Part shown: piece by piece, positions 43,689-52,353 of the stretch
Position numbering within the stretch: the first letter of the stretch is position 1
How the letters are laid out: every line of letters begins with the position of its first letter
Source of the DNA: an uncultured Prevotellaceae bacterium
GTDB taxonomy: Bacteria; Bacteroidota; Bacteroidia; Bacteroidales; Bacteroidaceae
Reading direction: 5' to 3'
Assembly (NCBI GenBank): GCA_902776195.1
Contig: CACYPF010000009.1
Location: forward strand, 28,735 to 92,734
DNA length: 64,000 nt
Made by a program: the position numbers and the translations under genes
The notes under the pieces: generated by a model
What the model was told of the DNA's origin: nothing
Seen by the model: the letters and a program-made list of their open reading frames with translations, nothing else
The model's database searches: none

Positions 43689-44183
43689 TTACACGTCAGG
43701 TTGGAAAAGTACTGTCTTTCCTGTTCTTAGTGATGCCGGCACGTCGATAAGCCGTTGGTTACTACTGCCACGGAATAACAGGCTTTCATCACGTAGTGAC
43801 TTGATAAAAGGTCCATCTACCAATACGTCAATCAATTCCAGTAATTGCCGTTGCCGGGGATTATGAAGCAGTGTCTCAAACGTGAACCCCGTGAAGCACC
43901 AGATATCCTTATCAGTACGTTCCCGGATGGCGCGGGCAAGTTCGGCAAACCCCTCCGGCTGGTACATCGGGTCACCCCCCGAGAACGTCACATTGGCGTA
44001 GGGGTCAGCCTCGATGATGCGCATGATCTGTTCTGTAGACATCGGGTGCCCGCCACTGAAGTCCCATGACTGCGGGTTATGGCAGCCGGGACACGCATGA
44101 CGGCAACCGGCACAATAGATAGAGGTCCGGAATCCCGGACCGTCTACCATAGTGTCTTCTATAATGTCTAATACAGAGATCAT
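43689..44183 (-). CDS. nrdG: Class III ribonucleotide reductase activating protein, second copy
   Basis: A 164-residue radical SAM protein. The cluster motif is CRHACPGC (residues about 26-33) followed by HNPQSWDF; SGGDPMYQPEG is the SAM-binding motif. Closer to the common NrdG type than the first copy. It follows nrdD2 after a 74-base gap filled with a decamer array, and is convergent with the lipoprotein gene one base away. Confidence 0.94.
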   Translation of the reverse strand: MISVLDIIEDTMVDGPGFRTSIYCAGCRHACPGCHNPQSWDFSGGHPMSTEQIMRIIEADPYANVTFSGGDPMYQPEGFAELARAIRERTDKDIWCFTGFTFETLLHNPRQRQLLELIDVLVDGPFIKSLRDESLLFRGSSNQRLIDVPASLRTGKTVLFQPDV

Positions 44184-44197
44184 GATTGTAGTTTTTT

Positions 44198-44262
44198 TCT
44201 AGAAAGTTCTAGAACGTTCTAGAATGTTCTAGAAATATCTAGATTGTTCTAGATTTTCTAGA
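44198..44262. repeat. Array of seven TCTAGA palindromes, 10-bp period
   Basis: TCTAGA occurs at 44198, 44208, 44218, 44228, 44238, 44248 and 44257: six starts exactly ten bases apart and the last nine. Most units extend to TTCTAGAA. The array fills the gap between nrdD2 and nrdG2, and its last copy includes the nrdD2 stop codon. It lies on one face of the helix and, in RNA, is a string of self-complementary units. Confidence 0.95.
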
Positions 44263-46492
44263 AGAGATTCTGCTGCTGAGAGCCCTCGATATGGGTCACA
44301 CGGTCGTTGAGCTCACAGAGCTTGCCGTGATTCCAGCGGTCAGTGGTGCCGACGAGGTATCCCGTGATACGCTGCAGCTTGTCGATATTGGTGCTGCCGC
44401 ATTTCGGACATTTCTCTAAGTGGGGTGTCGCATTCTCATAGCCACAGTCCATGCAGCGGTTGCGGTTGTGGTTGACGGAGCCGTAGCCCATATTCAACTT
44501 ATCCATCATATCCACTACACTCATGATGACCTGTGGGTTATGGGTGGCATCACCGTCAATCTCCACATAGAAGATATGACCGCCACGTGTCATCTCATGA
44601 TAAGGAGCCTCTATCTCAGCCTTATGACGGGCGGAGCACTTATAATATACAGGGACGTGATTGGAGTTGGTATAGTAGTCACGGTCAGTAACACCGGGGA
44701 TAACACCAAACTCCTTGCGGTCTTTCTTGGTGAACTTACCGCTCAGTCCTTCTGCAGGAGTAGCTAATACAGAATAGTTATGCTGGTAGCGGTCGCAGAA
44801 GTCGTTGACACGCTGGCGCATATAGCCGACAATCTTCAGTCCTAACTCCTGTGCCTCCTCACTCTCACCATGGTGCTTGCCGATGAGTGCCACTAGACAC
44901 TCGGCAAGTCCGATGAAACCGATACCTAAGGTACCTTGGTTGATGACACTCTCTATGGTGTCGTTAGGACTCAGTTTCTCTGCACCAATCCACAGACTAC
45001 GCATCAGCAAGGGGAATTGCTTGACGAAAGCGGTCTTCTGGAACTGGAAACGCTCATCCAACTGCTTGGCGGCAACTTCCAGCATCTCGTCGAGCTTGGA
45101 GAAGAACTTGGCGATACGCGCCTCCTTGTCTTGTACATCCATACATTCGATGGCAAGACGTACGATATTGATAGTGGTGAATGACAGGTTACCACGACCG
45201 ATAGAGGTCTTTGGTCCGAAACGGTTCTCAAAGACACGGGTGCGGCATCCCATCGTGGCAACCTCATGGAGATAACGCTTGGGATCATCGGCACGCCATT
45301 CACTATCCTGGTTATAGGTAGCGTCAAGATTCAGGAAGTTAGGGAAGAAACGGCGTGCCGTCACCTTGCAGGCGAGCTGGTAGAGGTCGTAGTTCGGGTC
45401 CTGCGGGAGGTAGTTGACACCTCTTTTCTTTTTCCATATCTGGATGGGGAAGATGGCGGTCTCGCCATTGCCCACTCCCTGATAGGTACTGTTCAGCAGC
45501 TCACGCATGATGCAACGTCCCTCGGCAGAGGTGTCAGTACCATAGTTGATGCTGGAGAATACTACTTGGTTACCCCCACGGGAGTGGATGGTATTCATAT
45601 TGTGGATGAATGCCTCCATCGCCTGGTGGACACGTCCCACCGTCTTGTTGATGGCATGCTGACGCACTCGGTCGATGCCCGTCAACTTATCGAGGGGTTG
45701 TTTGAGATAATCCATGAGCACCTCATCATAGAGCTTACTGTAATCCTCTCCGTTGAGGTCCTCCAATGCCTTCAGCTCCTCGATATAGGACAGACGCACA
45801 TAGGGAGCCAGATAGAAGTCGAAGGCAGGAATAGCCTGACCGCCATGCATCTCGTTCTGGGCACATTCCAAAGAGATACAGGCAAGGACGGCTGCCGTCT
45901 CAATGCGCTTGGCAGGACGGCTGGCACCATGACCGGCGATAAAGCCCTGTGTCAGGATATTGTCGAGGGGGTGCTGTACACAGGTCAGCGACTTGGTGGG
46001 GTAGTAGTCCTTGTCATGGATATGGATATAGTTATGCTCTACGGCATCACGGCTCTCAGGCGACAACAGGTAGTCGTCGACAAAGGGCTTGGTGCTCTCG
46101 GAGGCGAATTTCATCATCATACCGGCTGGCGTGTCGGCATTCATATTCGCATTCTCACGGGTGACATCGTTATTCTTGATATTGACGATGTCGAGAAAGA
46201 CATCACGTGTCTTTGCCTTACGGGCAATGGAACGCTGGTTGCGGTAAGCGATATATCGTTGTGCCACATCCTTACGGGCACTCTTCATCAGCTCCATCTC
46301 AACGGAGTCCTGAATCTCCTCCACCGTCATCTGGGTATTACCCTTGGCGGCAATACGGTCGGTAATGGTCTGCAACAAACGCTCATCTTCTCCCTTGTCC
46401 GTATGAAGCATCGCCTTACGGATAGCGGCCATGATTTTCTGTTCGTTGAATCCCACAATACGCCCATCGCGCTTTACAACAGTCTGTATCAT
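44258..46492 (-). CDS. nrdD: Anaerobic (class III) ribonucleoside-triphosphate reductase, second copy
   Basis: A 744-residue glycyl-radical enzyme. ATP-cone at the N terminus (VKRDGRIVGFNEQKIMAAI), zinc site CMDCGYENATPHLEKCPKC near residue 690, and radical motif RITGYLVGT near 715, followed by WNHGKLCELNDRVTH. It shares only the family motifs with the copy at 16543-18642 and is longer, so the two are ancient paralogues or of different origin. It begins 23 bases after the acyltransferase-like gene. Confidence 0.95.
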   Translation of the reverse strand: MIQTVVKRDGRIVGFNEQKIMAAIRKAMLHTDKGEDERLLQTITDRIAAKGNTQMTVEEIQDSVEMELMKSARKDVAQRYIAYRNQRSIARKAKTRDVFLDIVNIKNNDVTRENANMNADTPAGMMMKFASESTKPFVDDYLLSPESRDAVEHNYIHIHDKDYYPTKSLTCVQHPLDNILTQGFIAGHGASRPAKRIETAAVLACISLECAQNEMHGGQAIPAFDFYLAPYVRLSYIEELKALEDLNGEDYSKLYDEVLMDYLKQPLDKLTGIDRVRQHAINKTVGRVHQAMEAFIHNMNTIHSRGGNQVVFSSINYGTDTSAEGRCIMRELLNSTYQGVGNGETAIFPIQIWKKKRGVNYLPQDPNYDLYQLACKVTARRFFPNFLNLDATYNQDSEWRADDPKRYLHEVATMGCRTRVFENRFGPKTSIGRGNLSFTTINIVRLAIECMDVQDKEARIAKFFSKLDEMLEVAAKQLDERFQFQKTAFVKQFPLLMRSLWIGAEKLSPNDTIESVINQGTLGIGFIGLAECLVALIGKHHGESEEAQELGLKIVGYMRQRVNDFCDRYQHNYSVLATPAEGLSGKFTKKDRKEFGVIPGVTDRDYYTNSNHVPVYYKCSARHKAEIEAPYHEMTRGGHIFYVEIDGDATHNPQVIMSVVDMMDKLNMGYGSVNHNRNRCMDCGYENATPHLEKCPKCGSTNIDKLQRITGYLVGTTDRWNHGKLCELNDRVTHIEGSQQQNLF

Positions 46493-46515
46493 ATAATTAT
46501 GTAGTTTTAGTTTAA

Positions 46516-47664
46516 TTAAAAGGTCTTACGGTAACAACGGTGACGGCGGTGCTGGGTAGATTCCAGATACTGCCATTGTCCCCGCATGTGCTCATTTGAC
46601 TCCATCTGGGGCATTGCCTCTGCCCATTTGAACCCATAACGCTGGAACCACTGGATGAGGTCATCAAAGATGAGGGAGTTGGCTCCCTTGGAGCGGTATT
46701 CTGGCAAGACACCGATGAGTAGCAGGTCCACCACCTCAGTCTTATGCCATTTCAGTACTTTCAGTATTTGCCACCACCCGAAAGGCAACAGTCTTCCGTC
46801 TTTTGTCTTTCGCAAAGCTTGGTTGAAGGAAGGGAACGTAATGCCGAAGCCCACTAACTTATGCTCGGGTGTGTTCCAGTCTTCAATACCTGTCACCAAG
46901 TTCAAGTCTGCTACCTTGATATATTGGTCGACAAGTTGGTTGATTTGTTTCTCTGAGAGTTGGGAGTAGCCGTAAAGATCCTTATAGGTGGCATTGATGA
47001 CAGCAAAGATATCTTTCCCCTTTCCTCCTTGAAGCAGTTCCTTCCGGGTAAACTTTTTCACCTGCAGGTTGTAGCGTTTGCGGACCATCTCGGCAATCTT
47101 ATGGAACTTGTCTGGTATCTTCTCTGGCACTCTCACCCGATACTCCATATAGTCGTTGTCCTTCTCGAAACCGCCCAACTGCCCGATATGCTCCATGTAA
47201 TATGGATAGTTGTAGTTGATATACATGGTGGCATCCTCTTCGAAGCCCTCTATCAACAATCCCTCACGGTCCATATCTGTAAATCCCAAAGGTCCGGCTA
47301 TCTCCGTCATGCCTTTCTCCTTGCCCCAAGTGATCACTTGGTTCATCAAGGCACGGCTTACCTCCATGTCGTTGATGAAATCGAACCAGCCAAAACGGAC
47401 CTCCTTGCGATTCCAGCGCTCGTTGGCGCGATGGTTGATGATGGCAGCGACACGTCCCACCATCTTCCCGTCTTGGAAAGCCATGAAATAGTCTGCCTCA
47501 CAGAAGTCAAAGCATGCGTTACGGTCGTGGCGCAGGGTGTTCATCTCGTCAGAATAAAGAAATGGGACTGCCTGAGGGCAGTCACGGTATAAGTCATAAT
47601 GAAACTGGACAAATTGCTCCAGTTCCTTTATACTTCCTACTTTCTTGATTTCCAACGTTTTCAT
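46516..47664 (-). CDS. GNAT-like acyltransferase family protein
   Basis: A 382-residue protein common in Bacteroidetes, with the usual start KTLEIKKVGSIKELEQFVQF and the sequences GPLGFTDMDREGLLIEGF and LLIGVLPEYRSKGANSLIF; the last resembles a GNAT acetyl-CoA site. Substrate unknown. The start codon is only two bases after the 3' end of tRNA-Arg, so its mRNA must arise from the tRNA transcript or lack a leader. nrdD2 and nrdG2 follow on the same strand. Confidence 0.65.
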   Translation of the reverse strand: MKTLEIKKVGSIKELEQFVQFHYDLYRDCPQAVPFLYSDEMNTLRHDRNACFDFCEADYFMAFQDGKMVGRVAAIINHRANERWNRKEVRFGWFDFINDMEVSRALMNQVITWGKEKGMTEIAGPLGFTDMDREGLLIEGFEEDATMYINYNYPYYMEHIGQLGGFEKDNDYMEYRVRVPEKIPDKFHKIAEMVRKRYNLQVKKFTRKELLQGGKGKDIFAVINATYKDLYGYSQLSEKQINQLVDQYIKVADLNLVTGIEDWNTPEHKLVGFGITFPSFNQALRKTKDGRLLPFGWWQILKVLKWHKTEVVDLLLIGVLPEYRSKGANSLIFDDLIQWFQRYGFKWAEAMPQMESNEHMRGQWQYLESTQHRRHRCYRKTF

Positions 47665-47666
47665 AG

Positions 47667-47738
47667 TACCCCGACCGAGAATCGAACTCGGAACTAAGCT
47701 TTAGGAGAGCCTTGTTATATCCATTTAACTATCAGGGC
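47667..47738 (-). tRNA. tRNA-Arg (anticodon CCT)
   Basis: A 72-base cloverleaf: acceptor GCCCTGA with TCGGGGT, anticodon stem AGGCT/AGCTT with loop CTCCTAA (anticodon CCT), T arm CCGAG-TTCGATT-CTCGG, discriminator A. CCA is not encoded. A TATCTTTG -7 box lies at 47755-47762 on the minus strand. Confidence 0.95.
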
Positions 47739-47754
47739 TTCGTCTAAGTGCATG

Positions 47755-47813
47755 CAAAGATAATAAAAAGTTTAGAGTTTAGAGTTTAAAGTTTAAAGTT
47801 TTTGCTACCTTTG
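47755..47813. promoter_or_regulatory. Divergent promoters separated by a heptanucleotide array
   Basis: Leftward -7 box TATCTTTG (47755-47762, minus) serves tRNA-Arg; rightward -7 box TACCTTTG (47806-47813) serves the MaoC-like gene. Between them are GTTTAGA, GTTTAGA, GTTTAAA, GTTTAAA and GTTTTTG (47770-47804). The array covers the place of both upstream boxes, neither of which has a clean TTTG, so repeat number could set promoter strength. Confidence 0.7.
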
Positions 47814-47837
47814 CAACAAATTTATAAATTTTAAACT

Positions 47838-48305
47838 ATGGGAAAATTAATTATCAACTCGTACGACGAGTTTGCAGCCCATCTGGGTGAGGAACTGGGA
47901 GCCTCAGAGTGGCTGGAGGTAGACCAGGAGCGTATTAATCTTTTTGCGGATGCTACACTTGACCACCAGTGGATTCATGTGGATGTGGCACGTGCCAAGG
48001 AGGAAAGTCCTTATAAGAGCACCATTGCTCATGGCTATCTGACACTGAGCCTGCTTCCTTATATGTGGGACCAGATTATTGAGGTTCACAATATCAAGAT
48101 GCTGGTGAACTATGGGATGAACGACATGCGTTTCGGACAACCTGTCATTACCGGAAGTCGGGTGCGCCTGGTCACTAAGTTACATAACATCCAGAACCTG
48201 AGAGGTATCTGCAAGGCGGAGATTAAGTTTGTCATTGAGATAGAGGGACAACGCAAACCCGCATTGGAGGGTATTGCGTCATTCCTCTATTATTTCGAGA
48301 ACTAA
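47838..48305 (+). CDS. MaoC-like dehydratase
   Basis: A 155-residue hot-dog-fold protein. The hydratase motif reads FADATLDHQWIHVDVARAKE, with the Asp and His of R-specific enoyl-CoA hydratases, followed by TIAHGYLTLSLLP. It resembles NodN/MaoC-type enzymes acting on acyl thioesters. No fatty-acid genes lie nearby. Its stop overlaps that of ispG (CTAA). Confidence 0.9.
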   Translation: MGKLIINSYDEFAAHLGEELGASEWLEVDQERINLFADATLDHQWIHVDVARAKEESPYKSTIAHGYLTLSLLPYMWDQIIEVHNIKMLVNYGMNDMRFGQPVITGSRVRLVTKLHNIQNLRGICKAEIKFVIEIEGQRKPALEGIASFLYYFEN

Positions 48306-49678
48306 GCGAGGTCTTTGTTGATAAGCTCTAACAGCTTGTCAACAGCCTCCTCCTCGGGGATATTCTTCTCCACACATACCTTTTGTTTGTAGAGGCTGAT
48401 CTTGCCCCTGCCTGCTCCGACGTAGCCATAATCAGCATCTGCCATCTCACCGGGACCATTGACGATGCAGCCCATGATGCCTATCTTCAATCCTACCAGA
48501 TGGCTGGTAGCGGCTTTGATACGGGCAATGGTCTCCTGTAAATTATATAAGGTACGCCCGCAACCCGGGCAAGAGATATACTCTGTCTTGGTGAATTTGA
48601 TACGGGCTGCCTGCAGGATGGCATCAGACAGACTGGTAAGCCTTGGGTCATCAGAGGAACCGGGATTGATCACTAATTTTGTTGCCTTACGGTCAATCAA
48701 CAAGGCTCCTACTGCCATGGCGGCTTTCAGTTGAAGCGTTTCCCAATCGGACTCGTCGATGTTGAGCGTGATGGTGTCGTCTTTAATGGAAGCCTCAGCA
48801 TCGGCACGCAGACGGGCACATTCCTGAATGGAATCCACTAATTGACGTGCCACGGGAATCTCACATTCAGGCTCTTCACTCAAGGATACACGGATCGTGT
48901 CACCGATTCCTTCTGTCAGCAATGCCCCGATACCTACGGCACTCTTGATCCTGCCGTCCTCTCCCTCACCAGCCTCTGTCACACCCAGATGGAGGGGGTA
49001 GTGCATATTCTCCTTGTCCATGGTCTTGACCAGCAGACGGACAGTGGTCACCATCACCACGGTATTGCTTGCCTTGATGCTGATAACGATATCGTTGAAG
49101 TCCTCCCGTTTACATATACGGAGGAACTCCATACAACTCTCCACGATTCCTTCTGGTGTGTCGCCATAGCGTGACATGATACGGTCGGACAAGGAACCGT
49201 GATTCACACCGATGCGGATAGCGGTATGATGCTCCTTACAGATATTCAGGAAGGGAATGAGTTTCGCCTCTATCTTCTTCAGCTCCTCAGCATATTCCTC
49301 ATCTGTATACTCCAAGTGCTTGAAGACACGTCCCGGATCCACGTAATTGCCGGGGTTGATACGCACCTTCTCACAATACAGGGCGGCAACGTCAGCAACA
49401 TGTGCCGTGAAATGGACATCGGCAACCAACGGTGTATCGTAGCCGTCACCTTTCAGGCGTGCTGAGATGTTTTTCATGTTCTCTGCCTCACGAGTACCTT
49501 GGGTGGTGAATCGTACCAGTTCGCCACCAGCGTCAATGATACGCTTTGCCTGTGCCACACACCCTTCCGTATCATTAGTGTCCACGGTAGCCATCGACTG
49601 GATGCGGATGGGGTTGTCGCCACCAATAGCGATATTACCTACATGGGTAACGGAGGATTCTCTTCTTTGGTAGGTCAT
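48302..49678 (-). CDS. ispG: (E)-4-hydroxy-3-methylbut-2-enyl-diphosphate synthase
   Basis: A 458-residue iron-sulfur enzyme of the non-mevalonate isoprenoid pathway. N-terminal TIM barrel (NPIRIQSMATVDTNDTEGC); C-terminal cluster Cys in SCPGCGRTLYNL and GIMGCIVNGPGEM. Length is between the two-domain bacterial form (about 370) and the three-domain form often seen in Bacteroidetes and plants (over 600), so the central insertion is short here. It starts directly after purE. Confidence 0.93.
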   Translation of the reverse strand: MTYQRRESSVTHVGNIAIGGDNPIRIQSMATVDTNDTEGCVAQAKRIIDAGGELVRFTTQGTREAENMKNISARLKGDGYDTPLVADVHFTAHVADVAALYCEKVRINPGNYVDPGRVFKHLEYTDEEYAEELKKIEAKLIPFLNICKEHHTAIRIGVNHGSLSDRIMSRYGDTPEGIVESCMEFLRICKREDFNDIVISIKASNTVVMVTTVRLLVKTMDKENMHYPLHLGVTEAGEGEDGRIKSAVGIGALLTEGIGDTIRVSLSEEPECEIPVARQLVDSIQECARLRADAEASIKDDTITLNIDESDWETLQLKAAMAVGALLIDRKATKLVINPGSSDDPRLTSLSDAILQAARIKFTKTEYISCPGCGRTLYNLQETIARIKAATSHLVGLKIGIMGCIVNGPGEMADADYGYVGAGRGKISLYKQKVCVEKNIPEEEAVDKLLELINKDLA

Positions 49679-50185
49679 TTAGTTTGTCTTGAAACTGTAT
49701 TTTACCTCGGCAAGTTCTTTGTTTGCCTTTACGATTTTCTCTTTCAGTCCACTCTTATAGTCACTCAGGCGTTGTGCGACAGCCTCGTCGCTCAGGGCGA
49801 GCATCTCCACAGCGAGGATGGCGGCATTCTGGGCACCGTTCACTCCCACAGTGGCGACAGGGATGCCGGGAGGCATCTGGATGATACTGAGCATCGCGTC
49901 AAGACCGTCGAGCATTCCCTTGATGGGGACACCGATGACGGGTAAAGTGGTGGAAGCGGCTATCACACCGGGTAGTGCGGCAGCCATACCTGCGGCTGCG
50001 ATGATCACACGGATGCCACGTCCTTTGGCGTTACGTGCAAACTCCTCTACTGCCTCTGGCGTACGGTGTGCCGAGAGGGCGTTGACTTCAAACGGGACCT
50101 GCATCTCGTCCAGGAGCTTGCAGGCTTTCTCCATAACAGGCAGGTCACTGGTACTGCCCATGATAATACTGACAATTGGGTTCAT
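49679..50185 (-). CDS. purE: 5-(carboxyamino)imidazole ribonucleotide mutase
   Basis: A 168-residue purine-synthesis enzyme. The substrate loop is MGSTSDLPVMEKA, the catalytic His is in SAHRTPE, and GMAAALPGVIA and GAQNAAILAVEML are typical. Adjacent to ispG with no gap. No purK lies in the window. Confidence 0.95.
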   Translation of the reverse strand: MNPIVSIIMGSTSDLPVMEKACKLLDEMQVPFEVNALSAHRTPEAVEEFARNAKGRGIRVIIAAAGMAAALPGVIAASTTLPVIGVPIKGMLDGLDAMLSIIQMPPGIPVATVGVNGAQNAAILAVEMLALSDEAVAQRLSDYKSGLKEKIVKANKELAEVKYSFKTN

Positions 50186-50205
50186 AATATTTTGTTATTT
50201 CAATA

Positions 50206-50826
50206 TTAAATAAATAGTATGGCAACAGCTGCACAGATGAAGCCAACCCAGAATCCTCCGATAACTTGTGAAAGCGTATGCTGGCGAAGTACCATCCGGC
50301 AGGTCCCTAATATTCCTGCCGTGAGGAAAACGACACATAGCCACCAGACGGGATTGAAACCCAGGTATTCTGCGAAGGCGAAGAGTGCCCCGCCGACACC
50401 TCCGATGGCAGCGGTATGGGTGGAGATCTTCCACCACACATTAATCAGGGCACAAACAATCTGAACCATTAGTGCGGCTATCACTATAGAGATGATGAAA
50501 TGGGGCAGGTGGAGCCGCTCCATGACATAGATGCAAGTGAAATAGCAGACGATGGAAAGGACATAAGGTACCATGCGCCGCTCCCTTTGCCCGAGTTCGA
50601 TAAGGCTCCATCCCTGGTAGCGGCGATAGAAATGAATCATCAGTGAGGGCAGCAGGATGGTGAACAGATATACCATGATGAGAACTTGCAACTTATAAGG
50701 CCATGGGAAAATACTCATATAGCTGAAAGTAAACAAGGCTATCAACCCGATAATGGGGAGATAGAAGGGAGTGAAGAGCATGCTGATCACCCGTGCTACT
50801 AATATCAACTGCTGGCGCTTTCTCAT
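50206..50826 (-). CDS. PAP2-like membrane protein
   Basis: A 206-residue protein with about six membrane segments. Partial phosphatase motifs remain: KISTHTAAIGGVGG and LRQHTLSQVIGGFWVG, which match the second and third PAP2 signatures; the first (KxxxxxxRP) is not clear. It may be a lipid phosphatase or a degenerate relative. Its start overlaps the rpoN stop by four bases. Confidence 0.75.
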   Translation of the reverse strand: MRKRQQLILVARVISMLFTPFYLPIIGLIALFTFSYMSIFPWPYKLQVLIMVYLFTILLPSLMIHFYRRYQGWSLIELGQRERRMVPYVLSIVCYFTCIYVMERLHLPHFIISIVIAALMVQIVCALINVWWKISTHTAAIGGVGGALFAFAEYLGFNPVWWLCVVFLTAGILGTCRMVLRQHTLSQVIGGFWVGFICAAVAILFI

Positions 50827-52313
50827 TTTCTTAGTCTTGCAATGGGTATTCCTAATTGTTCACGGTATTTTGCCACGGTACGGCGGGCAATGGGGTATCC
50901 TTTCTCCGCAAGGAGTTTTCCTAATGCCTCGTCGCTGAAAGGGTTCTGCTTGTCCTCTGCGTCAATGAGGTCATGTAGTGCCGCCTTGATCTTCCGGGTG
51001 GAGAGCTCGTCACCCTGAGCAGTCACATAGCTGTCACTGAAGAAGTGGCGGAGCGGGAAGGTACCCCAGCGGGTCTGTGCGTATTTTGAGTTGCTGACAC
51101 GTGAGATGGTGCTCAGGTCGAGTCCTGTCTTCTCTGCAATGTCCTTTAGTATCATGGGGCGCAGCAAAGCCTCGTCACCCTCTTCAAAATAACGGTGTTG
51201 CCATTGGATAATCGCCTTCATGGTGAGGGAGAGGGTGTGGCGGCGCACCTTGATAGCCTCAATGAAACCTTGTGCGGCATCCACCTTCTTCTTCGTATAG
51301 AGCAGTGCCTCCTTCATCTGACGGCTCATGTGCTCCTTGTTGTCCTGATACTCACGTAAAGTGTCTGTAAACGACTGTGAGATATGCAGTTCCGGTATCT
51401 CTCCTGCGTTCAGCTGGAAAGTGACGGTCCCGTCATCCTGTGTGTCAATGATGAAGTCGGGGGTGATTTGCTGCATGGAGCGTCCAACGGCTTCTCCCAT
51501 TGACGCTCCTGGCTTGGGGTTGAGTTTCCGCAACTCCTTCATCAGTGTGTCTGCCTGCAGGTCACTGAGTCCCAGTGCCTGTTGTATCTTTTTCCAGTGT
51601 TTCTTGGTGAACTCAGTATAGTGGTCTTGTATCACCTGTCTCATCAGGTCACGGAGGTGTGAGGGACTGCGACGCTCAATCTGCAACATCAGACACTCTT
51701 GCAGAGAGCGGCCTCCGATTCCCGCAGGGTCAAACTCCTGCAGGTGGCGCAGCACTGTCTCAATCTCCTGTGGTGTGGCATCGATGGAGTGATAGATGGC
51801 AAGCTCGTCGCTGATACTGTCAAGTGACTTATGCAGCAGACCGTCATCATCTAACGAGCCGATCAAGTATTCCATGATGTACTGTTGCCGCTGGTTCAAG
51901 TCCAGAACGCCCATCTGTTCTTTGAGTTGGTCATAAAACGACTGTGTCTCGCCATAGACCATTTCATCTCTTTCCTCATGGTAATTCTGTCCGTCATGAT
52001 ATACGGGAAGGTCCTCGTCATCTCTGCCGATACTCTCTAAGGCGACATCTAATGCCGACTGACGCTGTTCTTGTTCGTAATCGTCGGGTGACTCTGGGTT
52101 CTCGGCGTTCTCTGAAAACTCAGTGAACTCAGGTTCCTCATCGGTATTGACCTCCAAAGCGGGGTTGTCGTCCATCTCCGCATTGACACGCTCCAGCAGC
52201 TGAGTGATGGGCAGTTCGATGAGCTGCGCCTGCAACAATTGTTGCTGCGTGATACTCTGTGTTTGCCTCAACGACAGAGTCTGTTGCTGTTCCTGTATCT
52301 GCTCCTGTGCCAT
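50823..52313 (-). CDS. rpoN: RNA polymerase sigma-54 factor
   Basis: A 496-residue sigma factor. Region I is Gln-rich (LRQTQSITQQQLLQAQLIELP, seen in parts), region II acidic (EEPEFTEFSENAENPESPDD), region III ends with the helix-turn-helix STISRVSNSKYAQT and the RpoN box ARRTVAKYRE, which reads the -24 element. No enhancer-binding protein is encoded in the window. Confidence 0.96.
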   Translation of the reverse strand: MAQEQIQEQQQTLSLRQTQSITQQQLLQAQLIELPITQLLERVNAEMDDNPALEVNTDEEPEFTEFSENAENPESPDDYEQEQRQSALDVALESIGRDDEDLPVYHDGQNYHEERDEMVYGETQSFYDQLKEQMGVLDLNQRQQYIMEYLIGSLDDDGLLHKSLDSISDELAIYHSIDATPQEIETVLRHLQEFDPAGIGGRSLQECLMLQIERRSPSHLRDLMRQVIQDHYTEFTKKHWKKIQQALGLSDLQADTLMKELRKLNPKPGASMGEAVGRSMQQITPDFIIDTQDDGTVTFQLNAGEIPELHISQSFTDTLREYQDNKEHMSRQMKEALLYTKKKVDAAQGFIEAIKVRRHTLSLTMKAIIQWQHRYFEEGDEALLRPMILKDIAEKTGLDLSTISRVSNSKYAQTRWGTFPLRHFFSDSYVTAQGDELSTRKIKAALHDLIDAEDKQNPFSDEALGKLLAEKGYPIARRTVAKYREQLGIPIARLRK

Positions 52314-52353
52314 TCCGACTGCAAAATTACAAATTTATTATCATTTGCAGTAA

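Noticed and set aside
45266-46504. 412-codon open frame antisense to the second nrdD
   Set aside because: Same reason; the product has no recognisable domain and overlaps the whole reductase gene.
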